A stretch of DNA of 64,000 nt from Chryseobacterium ginsenosidimutans. Its GTDB lineage: Bacteria; Bacteroidota; Bacteroidia; Flavobacteriales; Weeksellaceae. Made by a program: the position numbers and the translations under genes. Where the stretch lies: the NCBI RefSeq assembly GCF_024807225.1, contig NZ_JANUCO010000001.1:2170001-2234000 (forward strand), given 5' to 3'. Shown here in pieces: positions 48,196 to 56,612 of the stretch (its first letter is position 1; each line of letters begins with the position of its first letter). The notes under the pieces are model-generated. The model had not been told where the DNA came from. It did not search any database and worked only from the letters and a program-made list of their open reading frames with translations.

Positions 48196-48414
48196 TTATG
48201 AAAACTGAGTGTTATTGAGGATTTTAATAACTTCTTCACGGTTTTTGCTTAATTTATTTTCTAATCTACCCAGCAATTCGGCTTCCTTTCCTTTTTCAAA
48301 CATAAGGTCTGAATCTTTTAGATGCGAAAACTCTTCTTTAAGCTTTTGGCATTGTTCTTTCCAGTTTCCTGTAATTTTGAAGGGTTGCTGATCTTTGTTA
48401 CCATCCTTATCCAT
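48196..48414 (-). CDS. CsbD-like general stress protein
   Basis: This 72-aa acidic/basic helical protein contains FKITGNWKEQCQKLKEEFSHLKDSDL and GKEAELLGRLENKLSKNREEVIKIL, the CsbD-like pattern common in Flavobacteriia. There is no signal or membrane segment. Such proteins accumulate under stress and have no known activity. It faces the injection operon tail to tail, and nothing suggests that it is an immunity protein. Confidence 0.7.
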   Translation of the reverse strand: MDKDGNKDQQPFKITGNWKEQCQKLKEEFSHLKDSDLMFEKGKEAELLGRLENKLSKNREEVIKILNNTQFS

Positions 48415-48519
48415 AATCAGAATATTAACGTAATAGAATTATTACTACTCAAAGATGATCTTTACATGGCAACAAATGCTATATATTTCAGAAATATATT
48501 TGTATATATCACACTTTTT

Positions 48520-49080
48520 TTAGAGGTCTTCCAGATTTTTGAGACGTTTTTGCTTTAGTTGTCTGTAAAATGAAGGAGAAAGTCCGGTTATTTTTTTGAA
48601 CTGGTTAGAAAGATGGGCAACACTGCTGTAGTTGAGTTTGTAGGAGATTTCGGTAAGGTTGAGTTCATCATATAAAAGCAGTTCTTTTACTTTTTCCACT
48701 TTATTGATGATGATAAAATGCTGTAAGGTGATTCCTTTTACCTCAGAAAATGTGTTGGCAAGATAAGTGTAGTCATAGCCGAGCTTTTCACTGATATAAT
48801 CCGAGAAATTTTCTTTGGGTAGAGATTCGGAATAATGAACCATTTCTGTGACAACATTTTTTATTTTTTCTATCAGAATACTTTTTTTGTCGTCTAATAA
48901 TTCAAGTCCTGTTTTGAGGAGGTTTTCTTTTAAAATCCGTCTTTGCTTAGCCGTGATATCATCCGCTGTTTCCACCAAACCGAGGTCTACTACTGCGTTT
49001 CTGATATTCAGTTTTTCCAGTTCCTGATGTACCACCATCTTGCAGCGCAGACTTACCATATATTTTATATACAACTTCAT
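48520..49080 (-). CDS. AraC-family regulator (short form)
   Basis: This 186-aa protein begins MKLYIKYMVSLRCKMVVHQEL, a small N-terminal ACT/coiled region. It ends in an AraC DNA-binding domain: SEKLGYDYTYLANTFSEVKG and LTEISYKLNYSSVAHLSNQF, closing LSPSFYRQL. It has no cupin sensor domain. This short form is common in Chryseobacterium relatives beside stress genes. A TAGCTTTG -7 element (plus strand CAAAGCTA, 49134-49141) lies 53 bases upstream of the start. Confidence 0.82.
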   Translation of the reverse strand: MKLYIKYMVSLRCKMVVHQELEKLNIRNAVVDLGLVETADDITAKQRRILKENLLKTGLELLDDKKSILIEKIKNVVTEMVHYSESLPKENFSDYISEKLGYDYTYLANTFSEVKGITLQHFIIINKVEKVKELLLYDELNLTEISYKLNYSSVAHLSNQFKKITGLSPSFYRQLKQKRLKNLEDL

Positions 49081-49133
49081 AATCCTTACCGTATTTACAG
49101 CCTGTTAATCAATATTTTAAACAGGTACTTCTT

Positions 49134-49141
49134 CAAAGCTA
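49134..49141 (-). promoter_or_regulatory. -7 element TAGCTTTG of the short AraC gene
   Basis: CAAAGCTA on the plus strand reads TAGCTTTG on the minus strand, matching TAnnTTTG. No consensus -33 is visible 19 bases further out. Confidence 0.35.
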
Positions 49142-49248
49142 GGACTTTAAATCGTAAATAACTATGATTTATGTAATAAATCGAAAGACTATTACAAAGC
49201 TTTGCTTCACTAATAAATGACCTTTACGAATAACAAAAAATATTTACA

Positions 49249-49380
49249 ATGGCAAAAGAGAAAGACGGAAAGAAAAAAGGAGATAAATCGCCTGCTTTAA
49301 AATCGCTAAAAGAGAAGAGAGAGGATAAGCAAAACAAAAGAAAAGACAAAGAAAGTGCAGACAGAAATGCTGCAACTTAA
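49249..49380 (+). CDS. Small highly charged protein (43 aa)
   Basis: The frame MAKEKDGKKKGDKSPALKSL continues with a Lys/Glu/Asp/Arg-rich tail and ends RNAAT. More than half of the residues are charged. There is no hydrophobic segment. It resembles small basic proteins recurring in Chryseobacterium-type genomes near stress genes and could bind nucleic acid. A 21-codon frame follows directly (49381-49446) and is probably not a gene. Confidence 0.5.
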   Translation: MAKEKDGKKKGDKSPALKSLKEKREDKQNKRKDKESADRNAAT

Positions 49381-49973
49381 ATGGTAGTAATAAAAAAAGA
49401 AGAATTTACTCAGAAAACCGATGTGGAGGAGAGAGTTAAAAGATGATTTAAAAAAACACTATTTATAATAAATCGAGATCGCTTTTATCAATACTTTTCC
49501 TCCAAAACGTAAGCGATTTGCAGCTTTTTCTGTGCTGAAATGGTGCAATTACTCTAATTTAAGTTAAAAAAATCCTCTTATATAAATAAATTTAATTTTT
49601 AATAATTATTCGTTAATTAAGTCAAATTGTTTTAATTTCTTACTTGTATTATTGTAATTTAAAACAAAAATTGAATTAAAGGCATGATTGTTGTTAATTT
49701 AATAATACCAAATCACAAAATATTATGTTGCTTAATACTCATCAATCAACAAATAATGCAGTTATAGAGCTTAATTTCAAATTGATATAAAAATAATAAT
49801 GATAAATTCCGGCATAACCGGAATTTATGTTTTATACTCAAGGAGGAATAGAAAATAATCAAAATCTGTTCGGTCGTTTTTCGATTGGGCATTTTGTTTT
49901 GTATGAAGTTTAGGGTAGAAAAACTTACAGAAAGAATTGAATAGGATAGTTTAATGTTTTAAAAATCAACACC
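49381..49973. other. Intergenic region with a terminator-like hairpin, no gene
   Basis: This stretch of nearly 600 bases is AT-rich and shows no convincing coding frame. It holds the hairpin listed at 49802-49832 and the presumed promoter of the following membrane-protein gene. Confidence 0.45.
49802..49832 (+). terminator. Terminator-like hairpin
   Basis: Perfect 11-base arms ATAAATTCCGG and CCGGAATTTAT around CATAA, followed by GTTTT. Confidence 0.6.
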
Positions 49974-50633
49974 ATGCAGACAAATAAAAATAATTTTTTC
50001 TATAGAAACGGATTAAGCATTGTTGTATTAAGCTTATTCTTCATATTTCTTTTTTGCCAGTTTATCACAGGATGGCATGTTAAGAATGATGAACTTTCAG
50101 AGGTGAAATTGCCGTCTTTAACGCTGTTTCAATACTTCTGCAGTCCGCATTTTATGCAGGCAACTTTCGAAAATTGGGAAAGCGAATTTTTACAAATGGG
50201 GATGTATGTTTTATTAACAGTATCTTTAAGGCAAAAAGGTTCAGCAGAATCCAAGTCTCTATATGGAAAAGAAGAGGTAGATAAAGAACCGGTGGCTCAT
50301 AAAAATGCACCGTGGCCTGTGAAAAAAGGAGGTTTTATATTGTCTGTTTACAATCATTCTCTTTCTATTTCATTAGGAATTTTGTTTGTTTTGAGCTTTA
50401 TATTTCATTTTACGGGAAGCCTGAACAATTATAATGAAGAACAGATTCAGAAGCATTTGATAACATCAGATTGGAAAGAGTATTTTGTAAATTCTCAGTT
50501 TTGGTTTGAATCTTTTCAGAACTGGCAAAGTGAATTTCTTGCCGTAGCATCGTTGGTTATCCTTTCAATTTGGTTCAGAGAAAAAGGATCTCCCCAATCA
50601 AAACCTGTAGATGCATCTTATGACGAAAATTGA
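49974..50633 (+). CDS. DUF6766-family membrane protein with internal duplication
   Basis: The 219-aa protein has about four membrane segments (two near residues 14-32 and 70-86, two near 130-148 and 186-200). Two halves carry the same motif: FENWESEFLQMGMYVLLTVSLRQKGSAESK and FQNWQSEFLAVASLVILSIWFREKGSPQSK. This ENW-x-SEFL...KGS-x-SK signature is that of DUF6766. The duplication is within one gene. The function is not known; the family is widespread in soil bacteria. The final residues are a charged cytoplasmic tail. Confidence 0.75.
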   Translation: MQTNKNNFFYRNGLSIVVLSLFFIFLFCQFITGWHVKNDELSEVKLPSLTLFQYFCSPHFMQATFENWESEFLQMGMYVLLTVSLRQKGSAESKSLYGKEEVDKEPVAHKNAPWPVKKGGFILSVYNHSLSISLGILFVLSFIFHFTGSLNNYNEEQIQKHLITSDWKEYFVNSQFWFESFQNWQSEFLAVASLVILSIWFREKGSPQSKPVDASYDEN

Positions 50634-50737
50634 ACGTGATTAAGGTCATAAAATCAATATGTAACAAAGAAATATGAACAATATTTCTCTTTATTTCTTT
50701 TAAATTAAAATGAATAAAGCTTTTAAAATTATTAATA

Positions 50738-51007
50738 ATGGAAACAATCCGTCTATATAAATTTAAGGATTCGATCAGTAGGAAAATGCAATTTTTGAAT
50801 AAAGAATCTAATCTGGATGATCTTGATGAGTCAATGCAAACGAAATTCCTAGATGTTGAAATTGTAACAGAATATGTGATCAATATTTCCAACGATTTTA
50901 TTTATGAAAACGTGTCGTACAAAGAACTGATACAATTGTGCAGCTCCGCAAAAGAAACCATCGAACATTATTTTGTGAAGACAAACAATGACTTCGATTT
51001 GATATAA
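50738..51007 (+). CDS. Hypothetical protein (89 aa)
   Basis: This acidic, mostly helical protein, METIRLYKFKDSISRKMQFL onward, has no signal, membrane segment or named motif that I recognise. Codon use and the reading-frame length look genuine, and a hairpin terminator follows within 20 bases. It may form a unit with the DUF6766 gene 104 bases upstream. Confidence 0.5.
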   Translation: METIRLYKFKDSISRKMQFLNKESNLDDLDESMQTKFLDVEIVTEYVINISNDFIYENVSYKELIQLCSSAKETIEHYFVKTNNDFDLI

Positions 51008-51019
51008 AAATAAACAAAA

Positions 51020-51045
51020 AAAGAGTAGAAGATTCTACTTTTAAT
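51020..51045. terminator. Bidirectional terminator
   Basis: AGTAGAA-GA-TTCTACT hairpin with an A run on the left and TTTT on the right, between the convergent 89-aa gene and the thioredoxin gene. Confidence 0.6.
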
Positions 51046-51093
51046 AGTAAAAATCAACTACTCCTTAAAAAAAACACTTCACATAAAACACGC

Positions 51094-51810
51094 CTATAAA
51101 AGCGAACTTATTCCGTTTTTTAATTCCTCATGAATATTTTCACTGGAATTAATAATTTTCTTTATCACCCCGTTTTTATCAATCACCATACTTGCCGGCC
51201 AAGAGCTGACATTGTATTTTTTATTAGCTTCCTCAGATCCCGGAAGAAGGGTGTAATCGAAAGGATGTTTGGTCAAAAATTTCTTTACCTGATCTTTGGT
51301 ACTAAATGTTAAGCCCAAAAAAACGACATTTTTATCTTTATAATCCTGAACCAATGTATTAAGCTCAGGAATTTCGTTAATACACGGAATACAGGTTGTA
51401 AACCAGAAATTTAGCACCACTACTTTTCCCTGAAGTTTCTTCAAAGACCATTTTTTGCCCTGCAGATCTGTAAGTTCAAATTCCGGGGCATTTTTATTGA
51501 GGAGAGAAAAAAGTGCCTGATCTTTGGCAGCACTTATTTCTTCCAGTTTTTTCTTCATTTCGTCCGTCATTTTCACCAAATGGGTGATTCCTTTTTTGTC
51601 GTCCTCTTCAGTATGTTGAAAAATTACCCGGTCTTTTCCCCAAGCTGTACTTAAACTGTCAAATTTTGCCATATCAAAAACTTTTCCGTTGAGAAGGTAA
51701 GTACTTGATTCTGAGTTTTGTTTTGCTTCGGATTTTACCTGTGCAAAGGCTACATTAGAAAGAAAAACTAATGCAGCTGCAATGAAATAAAGTTTACTAT
51801 TGGTTTTCAT
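51094..51810 (-). CDS. TlpA/ResA-type thioredoxin-like protein, exported
   Basis: The start MKTNSKLYFIAAALVFLSNV at 51810 gives a signal peptide ending AFAQ; an ATG 18 bases further upstream is also in frame. The N-terminal ~105 residues are unassigned. The thioredoxin fold follows (about 106-238): APEFELTDLQGKKWSLKKL, the active site FWFTTCIPCINEIPEL with Cys 140 and 143, and the cis-Pro region YNVSSWPASMVIDKNG. It should reduce disulfides in the periplasm. 238 aa. Confidence 0.88.
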   Translation of the reverse strand: MKTNSKLYFIAAALVFLSNVAFAQVKSEAKQNSESSTYLLNGKVFDMAKFDSLSTAWGKDRVIFQHTEEDDKKGITHLVKMTDEMKKKLEEISAAKDQALFSLLNKNAPEFELTDLQGKKWSLKKLQGKVVVLNFWFTTCIPCINEIPELNTLVQDYKDKNVVFLGLTFSTKDQVKKFLTKHPFDYTLLPGSEEANKKYNVSSWPASMVIDKNGVIKKIINSSENIHEELKNGISSLL

Positions 51811-51952
51811 AAAATTGGTATTAATCATTAATTGGTAAGAGAAAGCATAAATTTTCCCGTTATGTTTAAATATAAATTATGCTGAATCATAAATTTTACC
51901 ATTTACGATCCTTAGAATTCAATAATTTTAAAAGCTGTTATTTAAATGAAAA

Positions 51953-52591
51953 TCAGAAATTGAAAATCTTTTCTAATTCTACAATGTGCTTTCCATTGGG
52001 AAGAACTTTCGGAGATTTGGCGAGCTTTTCAGCAAGAATATCAGTAGGTAATGGTCGGAATTTTTTTGCTATTCCAAAGCTGTTCAGAAAATTCAAAACA
52101 GGAATAATGATTCGTTCGTCTCCACGATCTGTTCCTTTTCGTAATAAACTTGCCGGTCTGAAAATAATATATTGTTCAAAACCAAGTCTATCAATGTCTT
52201 CTTCCAGCTTGCCTTTAATTTTAGAATAAACAACTCTGCTGGTTGCTGAAGCGCCATAAGCCGAAAGAAGAACCGTTTTTGAAACTCTTTTTTTTCTGGC
52301 AATTTTTGCAAAGTTTAAAGGAATTTCGTGGTCGATGTGCCATTGTTTTTCCTCCGAACCGGCTGCTTTTGAAGTGGTTCCAAGACATGAAAATAAAATA
52401 TCTCCATCGATGAATTCTGTTACATTTTCTAAATTTTCAAAATCGGTTAAGATTTCTTTTAATTTAGGATGATTGATGTTGCTGAGTTTGCGGACAAAAA
52501 TCACAATTTCAGTGTATTCAGGATCATTCAATAAGATATTGACTAAATCTTTTCCGGTAGCTCCCGTCGCTCCAATTACCAGTGCTTTCAT
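51953..52591 (-). CDS. NAD(P)H-binding atypical SDR oxidoreductase
   Basis: The start is at MKALVIGATGATGKDLVNIL (52591), directly giving the Rossmann motif GATGATG; the longer frame to 52633 adds only a noncanonical leader. GDILFSCLGTT and VLLSAYGASATSRVVYSKIKGKLEEDI show the SDR Tyr-x3-Lys (YSKIK). This resembles the YfcH/HTATIP2-like oxidoreductases. 212 aa, cytoplasmic. It lies between the thioredoxin and DJ-1 genes in a minus-strand block. Confidence 0.85.
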   Translation of the reverse strand: MKALVIGATGATGKDLVNILLNDPEYTEIVIFVRKLSNINHPKLKEILTDFENLENVTEFIDGDILFSCLGTTSKAAGSEEKQWHIDHEIPLNFAKIARKKRVSKTVLLSAYGASATSRVVYSKIKGKLEEDIDRLGFEQYIIFRPASLLRKGTDRGDERIIIPVLNFLNSFGIAKKFRPLPTDILAEKLAKSPKVLPNGKHIVELEKIFNF

Positions 52592-52660
52592 TGTGAATTT
52601 ATTTATAATCGAGGAAGTTTTGGTGAAAAACACCTTACTTCCCCGATATTTTTATTAAAA

Positions 52661-53458
52661 TTAATTTTTTACCAACCAGTTTTCTACCGCTCTTGAGAAA
52701 TCTGCTACATCGATCGGGTGGCGGCTTGTAACGATATTTCTGTCTGTAACAACGGGCTCATCGACTACCGTTGCTCCTGCATTTTTCAGATCAACCTGAA
52801 TGTTCCAATATCCTGTTAGTTTTCTTCCTTTTAAGATATCAGCAGAAGCCAATACGACAGGAGCGTGACAGATTGCGGCGATCAGTTTTCCGGATTTATT
52901 GAAATCCTGAATAAATTTAATAACATCTTTGTCGTAACGAAGGTTATCCGGATTCCAGGCTCCACCAGGAATGAAGACTGCATCGTAATCATTTACTTTG
53001 ATCTGATCGGCAGTTTTATCAAATTTAATCCATCCTACAGGCTGTAAATACTGGATTGCCATAATGTGGGTTTTAGACATTTCAGGATACATAAGTCCGT
53101 ATCTTTCGGGTGCAGGATTGTATTTTGGAGCTACAATATCAACCTGAGCGCCCAATTGTTTGAAATACCAAACCGGTCCCAATAATTCGATTTCTTCAAA
53201 ACCATCGGCTGCGATGACAGCGATTCTTTTGCCTTTAAGAACGGTTTTATCCTTTATAGGTTTAAAGAAAAAGTCTTTTAACGCTTCGTTTCCGGGTGCA
53301 TTTAATAATTGGGAAACGGGCATGTTGACAACAGCAGGTTGTGAAGAAAGCTGGTTCACCACTTCAAGTTCGTGGCTGCTTTTTGATTGTGCATTTAGAT
53401 TTGAAACAGCAAATATACAGATGATAGCTGCTAAAAATGTTTTGTACATTGTTTTCAT
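52661..53458 (-). CDS. DJ-1/PfpI-family protein, exported
   Basis: The 265-aa protein has a signal peptide (MKTMYKTFLAAIICIFAVSN to NAQ), a linker, and a DJ-1/PfpI domain from about residue 75. The nucleophile Cys about 197 lies in LIAAICHAPVVLASADIL with the preceding FIPGGAWNPDNLR and the upstream Glu in ADGFEEIEL. DJ-1 proteins act as glyoxalases, deglycases or proteases; this branch is close to PfpI/YhbO. Export is unusual for that branch. Confidence 0.87.
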   Translation of the reverse strand: MKTMYKTFLAAIICIFAVSNLNAQSKSSHELEVVNQLSSQPAVVNMPVSQLLNAPGNEALKDFFFKPIKDKTVLKGKRIAVIAADGFEEIELLGPVWYFKQLGAQVDIVAPKYNPAPERYGLMYPEMSKTHIMAIQYLQPVGWIKFDKTADQIKVNDYDAVFIPGGAWNPDNLRYDKDVIKFIQDFNKSGKLIAAICHAPVVLASADILKGRKLTGYWNIQVDLKNAGATVVDEPVVTDRNIVTSRHPIDVADFSRAVENWLVKN

Positions 53459-53514
53459 TTTGTTTAGGTTTTAAGGATTAATATTGTTTTTTTAATAAAT
53501 TGTTTATGAATTAC

Positions 53515-54055
53515 TTAATTATATTTTTTGAATTTATTCTCGATATCTTTCGCGAAAGCAATACCTTCTTTTTTCAGATGCTTTTGGAGGAATAATCCGC
53601 CCAATCCATAGAGTGAAAAGACTGTTTTTAATAACCAGTTGGGATAATCGATACCGAACATGCATACAAATTCGCAGGTATTTTCTGAGACAGGTCTTAT
53701 CTGCATTTCCCATGGAACTCCCACTGATATCGGGACAAATCTTAAAATATACACATCAGATTTCGAAGAATATAAGAAGACATGATCTTTAGAAACTGTA
53801 TTGCATTGTATAATGCTGCACAATCTGGTCGATGCCTATGTTTTCTACATTCGTGCTGAAAAGCGTCTCCCCTGTGAAGTAGGAACTCATGGCAATATGA
53901 GCCGGAGAATAAGAGGTGTAATCTGTTTCTTTCATCTCTGTAAACCATTTTCCGAGGTCAATATGTTCAGCAGGAAGATTAATGAGAAAGCTTGCGAGAT
54001 ACCTGTCTGAATATTTTCCGGTGGATGCTTTTGAGTTGGTGAAGGTTGTTTTCAT
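53515..54055 (-). pseudogene. SRPBCC-like hypothetical protein, frameshifted
   Basis: Two minus-strand frames belong together. The first (54055 down) reads MKTTFTNSKASTGKYSDRYL to VQHYTMQ and stops at 53789. The second resumes one base away with VSKDHVFLYSSKSDVYILRF, MQIRPVSENTCEFVCMFGIDYPNWLLK and a C-terminal amphipathic helix. The joined product is about 178 aa. The alternating-strand pattern and final helix suggest a SRPBCC/START-like fold, but no motif proves it. The shift lies between 53791 and 53820 and behaves as one extra base. Confidence 0.55.
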
Positions 54056-54083
54056 TTTTAGTTTTTAATGGTTGATGACTGAT

Positions 54084-55517
54084 TTATTCTCGGGTAAGCG
54101 GTGCAAATTCAATCAGGTTATGAAGTCCTTTTTGGAAAGGCTGTTCTTTGATGCTTGTATTCAGATAATCGATTACCGGCTGAATAGGAGGGAATTTCAA
54201 ATGATATTGAAAAGCATCATCTCCCCTGAATTTTTCAAAAGTCACAAATTGCGTCGGATCGTTTTCAAACTGAGACAATTGATACGTCACAACTCCCGGT
54301 TCGCTTCTGAATTGCGGCATCGCAACATGATACGTATCTTTAAAAGTCTGCTGTGTTCCTGCTTTTGCGTCTACGAACAACATGATGGTGAGTTGATTAT
54401 CTTCTTTTTTTGAAGTTCTGCGCCATTGTTCTTTCGAAATGGGTTCAAGATCTTTTACATCAATGGTTTTAATGGGCTGTGTTAATGCTTTTTTAGCTAA
54501 AGAATTAATTTTTTTCGCTTGCGAATCGTTGTTAAAATTCTCCAGTTCGTTTACATTTTTCCAACGTTCGATTACCCATAAAACGGAAGGTTTTTCTTTC
54601 TCATAATAGGCTTCAGACATGATATTTCCTTCTTTGGAAAGCGAGCTTTTTACATATTCAGAAACCACTTTTTGAAACTGATCCTGATATTCTTTTTTTA
54701 CTTCAAATCGGGTGAGTTTTCCTACGATTTCTTGTTGTTTAAGCTGTTCCAACATCGCTTCACCAACAGCTTGAGCAGACTGCGGATTTTGTCCTGTAAT
54801 CAAACGCTGATCTGTTACCACATGAGACTGCCAAAGTCCGGATTTTTCAAATGTTGCGCCACGTTCTATTAGTTTGTTTTCCAGTAAAAAAGGAACGACT
54901 TTGTCCAGTTTTACAGCAACTTCTTCTTCATTGGTAAAGGCATTTACTTTTTTGCCATCAACAAGATATTTCCCATTTGAAAGCTTGATGTTGACAATTC
55001 CGGCTGGACCGTGACAAACAGCGCTTACAATGCCATTTTTTTCGTAAATTTTGGCTGCGATATTGGATAACTGTTCGTCTTCCGGGAAATCCCACATCGC
55101 ACCGTGACCTCCTGCAAAATGGATGGCTGCATAATTTTCAGGGTTGATTTCTGAAGGCTTAAATGTATTTTCCACCTTTTTCCTGTATTTTGAATCTTCC
55201 CAGAATTTTTTGTTAATCGAATCTCCAAGATTAAGTCCGTCAACCGGAGCTTTTCCGCCTTTCGGGCTTACAAAATCAATCTCATATCCTGAATTCATCA
55301 GTACGTTCCAGGGATGAGCGACTTCTGACAAGTAGAATCCTGTTTTTTCACCGGTATTTCCTTTTTCGTCGTGGCTTGTTACCACAAATAATATTTTCTT
55401 TTTCATTTTATCTGAATTTTGCGCCTTTGCATACGTATTACACAATAATAGAAGTGCAGAAAAGACGGTAATGAAATTGTGCGAAGCTGATAAGAATATT
55501 TTAGCTATTGTAATCAT
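54084..55517 (-). CDS. Fusion of Hsp31-like DJ-1 domain with two ABM domains
   Basis: This 477-aa protein carries a long signal peptide (through AKAQ, about residue 33). A DJ-1/Hsp31-like domain spans about 38-265 (LFVVTSHDEKGNTGEKTGFYLSE, nucleophile Cys about 168 in GIVSAVCHGPAGIVN). It is followed by two antibiotic-biosynthesis-monooxygenase-like domains at about 268-365 (GKLTRFEVKKEYQDQFQKVV) and 375-477 (LTIMLFVDAKAGTQQTFKDT). Separately, these modules act as glyoxalase/deglycase and heme- or quinone-type monooxygenases. The three-part fusion is uncommon to my knowledge. It stands 28 bases before the frameshifted SRPBCC-like gene. Confidence 0.8.
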   Translation of the reverse strand: MITIAKIFLSASHNFITVFSALLLLCNTYAKAQNSDKMKKKILFVVTSHDEKGNTGEKTGFYLSEVAHPWNVLMNSGYEIDFVSPKGGKAPVDGLNLGDSINKKFWEDSKYRKKVENTFKPSEINPENYAAIHFAGGHGAMWDFPEDEQLSNIAAKIYEKNGIVSAVCHGPAGIVNIKLSNGKYLVDGKKVNAFTNEEEVAVKLDKVVPFLLENKLIERGATFEKSGLWQSHVVTDQRLITGQNPQSAQAVGEAMLEQLKQQEIVGKLTRFEVKKEYQDQFQKVVSEYVKSSLSKEGNIMSEAYYEKEKPSVLWVIERWKNVNELENFNNDSQAKKINSLAKKALTQPIKTIDVKDLEPISKEQWRRTSKKEDNQLTIMLFVDAKAGTQQTFKDTYHVAMPQFRSEPGVVTYQLSQFENDPTQFVTFEKFRGDDAFQYHLKFPPIQPVIDYLNTSIKEQPFQKGLHNLIEFAPLTRE

Positions 55518-55601
55518 AATATTGGGTTTTTATGGTTGAGTATTTATTGTGCTTTGTATTGAACATTTAAGATTAGTTCATTGATATTCAATTTTCTATT
55601 A

Positions 55602-55609
55602 CAAATGTA
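55602..55609 (-). promoter_or_regulatory. -7 element TACATTTG for the DJ-1/ABM block
   Basis: CAAATGTA on the plus strand is TACATTTG on the minus strand, matching TAnnTTTG, 85 bases upstream of the ATG at 55517. The -33 position reads TTTC rather than TTTG. Confidence 0.35.
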
Positions 55610-55762
55610 CAACTGGATGAAATCTTATGAAATGACGGGAATCACTAAAAAAGTGTGATCAGAATCACAAACAATTGTTTAATAAAGATGAAAAAGAAGT
55701 AAGATTTAGAAAAGAAACGACCAACCTTTTGACCGATTGGTCATTTCTTATTTTAAGCCAGA

Positions 55763-56578
55763 TTATTGACCGATTTTAATTAATAAATCTGAAACGTCGT
55801 TTGGTTTAGACAAAAATGGAGAGTGACTTGTATTCACTTCATAGACTTTTGAAATTCCTGCCTTGCTGATCATTTGATCCTGAAAATTTGGAGAAATCAC
55901 AATATCCTGAAGCGTTTTAATATATACTTTTTGTACACTTCCGAAATTTTGAGCAGTTAAAGTCACCTTATTTCCCAATGGGATTGCCGGTTCGGGACGA
56001 TAATTATTTACGACAAGATCTTTTGCAGCCTGTGAACCATCGTTGATGAAAAGATGAACTAAGTTTTCGCTTTTCACATCAAATGTCAATTGATCTGCTG
56101 ATTGAACCAGTGAACCTCCCAATTGAGAACCCGGATCAAGCATTGCTAAATCTCCCAAAGATTGTCCCGATTCCGGTAAAAAAGCACCGATATAAACCAG
56201 TTTTTTAATTTTTGAAGGCACTTTTTCAGCTACGTTTGAAATTACCATTCCAGCCATGCTGTGTCCTACAAGAATTACTTTTCCTTCTGTTTTATTCATT
56301 GCATCGATTACTTTATCACGATAAACATCCAAACTCAAAGTGTGAGTAGGTGTGTTGTCTGCACCGTGTCCCGGTAATTCTACGACGATTACTTTCTGAC
56401 CTTGCTTTTCAAGATTGGCTTTTACGGTATTCCAAACGTAAGGAGCTTGCCATGCACCGTGAACCAATATATACGTTTGAGGAGGCGCTATTGTTGTGTT
56501 TTCATCGTCTGTAGAACATGAAGAAGACGTGAAGAGTGTAAATACTGCCAAAAGCAGCGTTAAAAACATTGTTTTCAT
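55763..56578 (-). CDS. Alpha/beta hydrolase lipoprotein
   Basis: This 271-aa protein has a lipoprotein leader (FTSSSC lipobox at about 17-21). Motifs are ILVHGAWQAPYVWN (oxyanion), VELPGHGADNTP, nucleophile Ser about 107 in VGHSMAGMV, and the catalytic His in TSHSPFLSKPNDV. It resembles the salicylate/methyl esterase-like branch of the fold. It sits 34 bases after the aldo/keto reductase, with the same transcription direction. Substrate unknown. Confidence 0.87.
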   Translation of the reverse strand: MKTMFLTLLLAVFTLFTSSSCSTDDENTTIAPPQTYILVHGAWQAPYVWNTVKANLEKQGQKVIVVELPGHGADNTPTHTLSLDVYRDKVIDAMNKTEGKVILVGHSMAGMVISNVAEKVPSKIKKLVYIGAFLPESGQSLGDLAMLDPGSQLGGSLVQSADQLTFDVKSENLVHLFINDGSQAAKDLVVNNYRPEPAIPLGNKVTLTAQNFGSVQKVYIKTLQDIVISPNFQDQMISKAGISKVYEVNTSHSPFLSKPNDVSDLLIKIGQ

Positions 56579-56612
56579 TTTCTGTTGTTAAATTTGTTGT
56601 TTGTATTATTTT

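Noticed and set aside
48196..48414. Immunity protein for the DUF4157/HNH cargo
   Set aside because: It is on the opposite strand and matches the CsbD-like pattern; eCIS cargo usually needs no adjacent immunity gene.
49381..49446. 21-codon frame directly behind the small charged protein
   Set aside because: No sign of coding beyond its ATG; likely chance.
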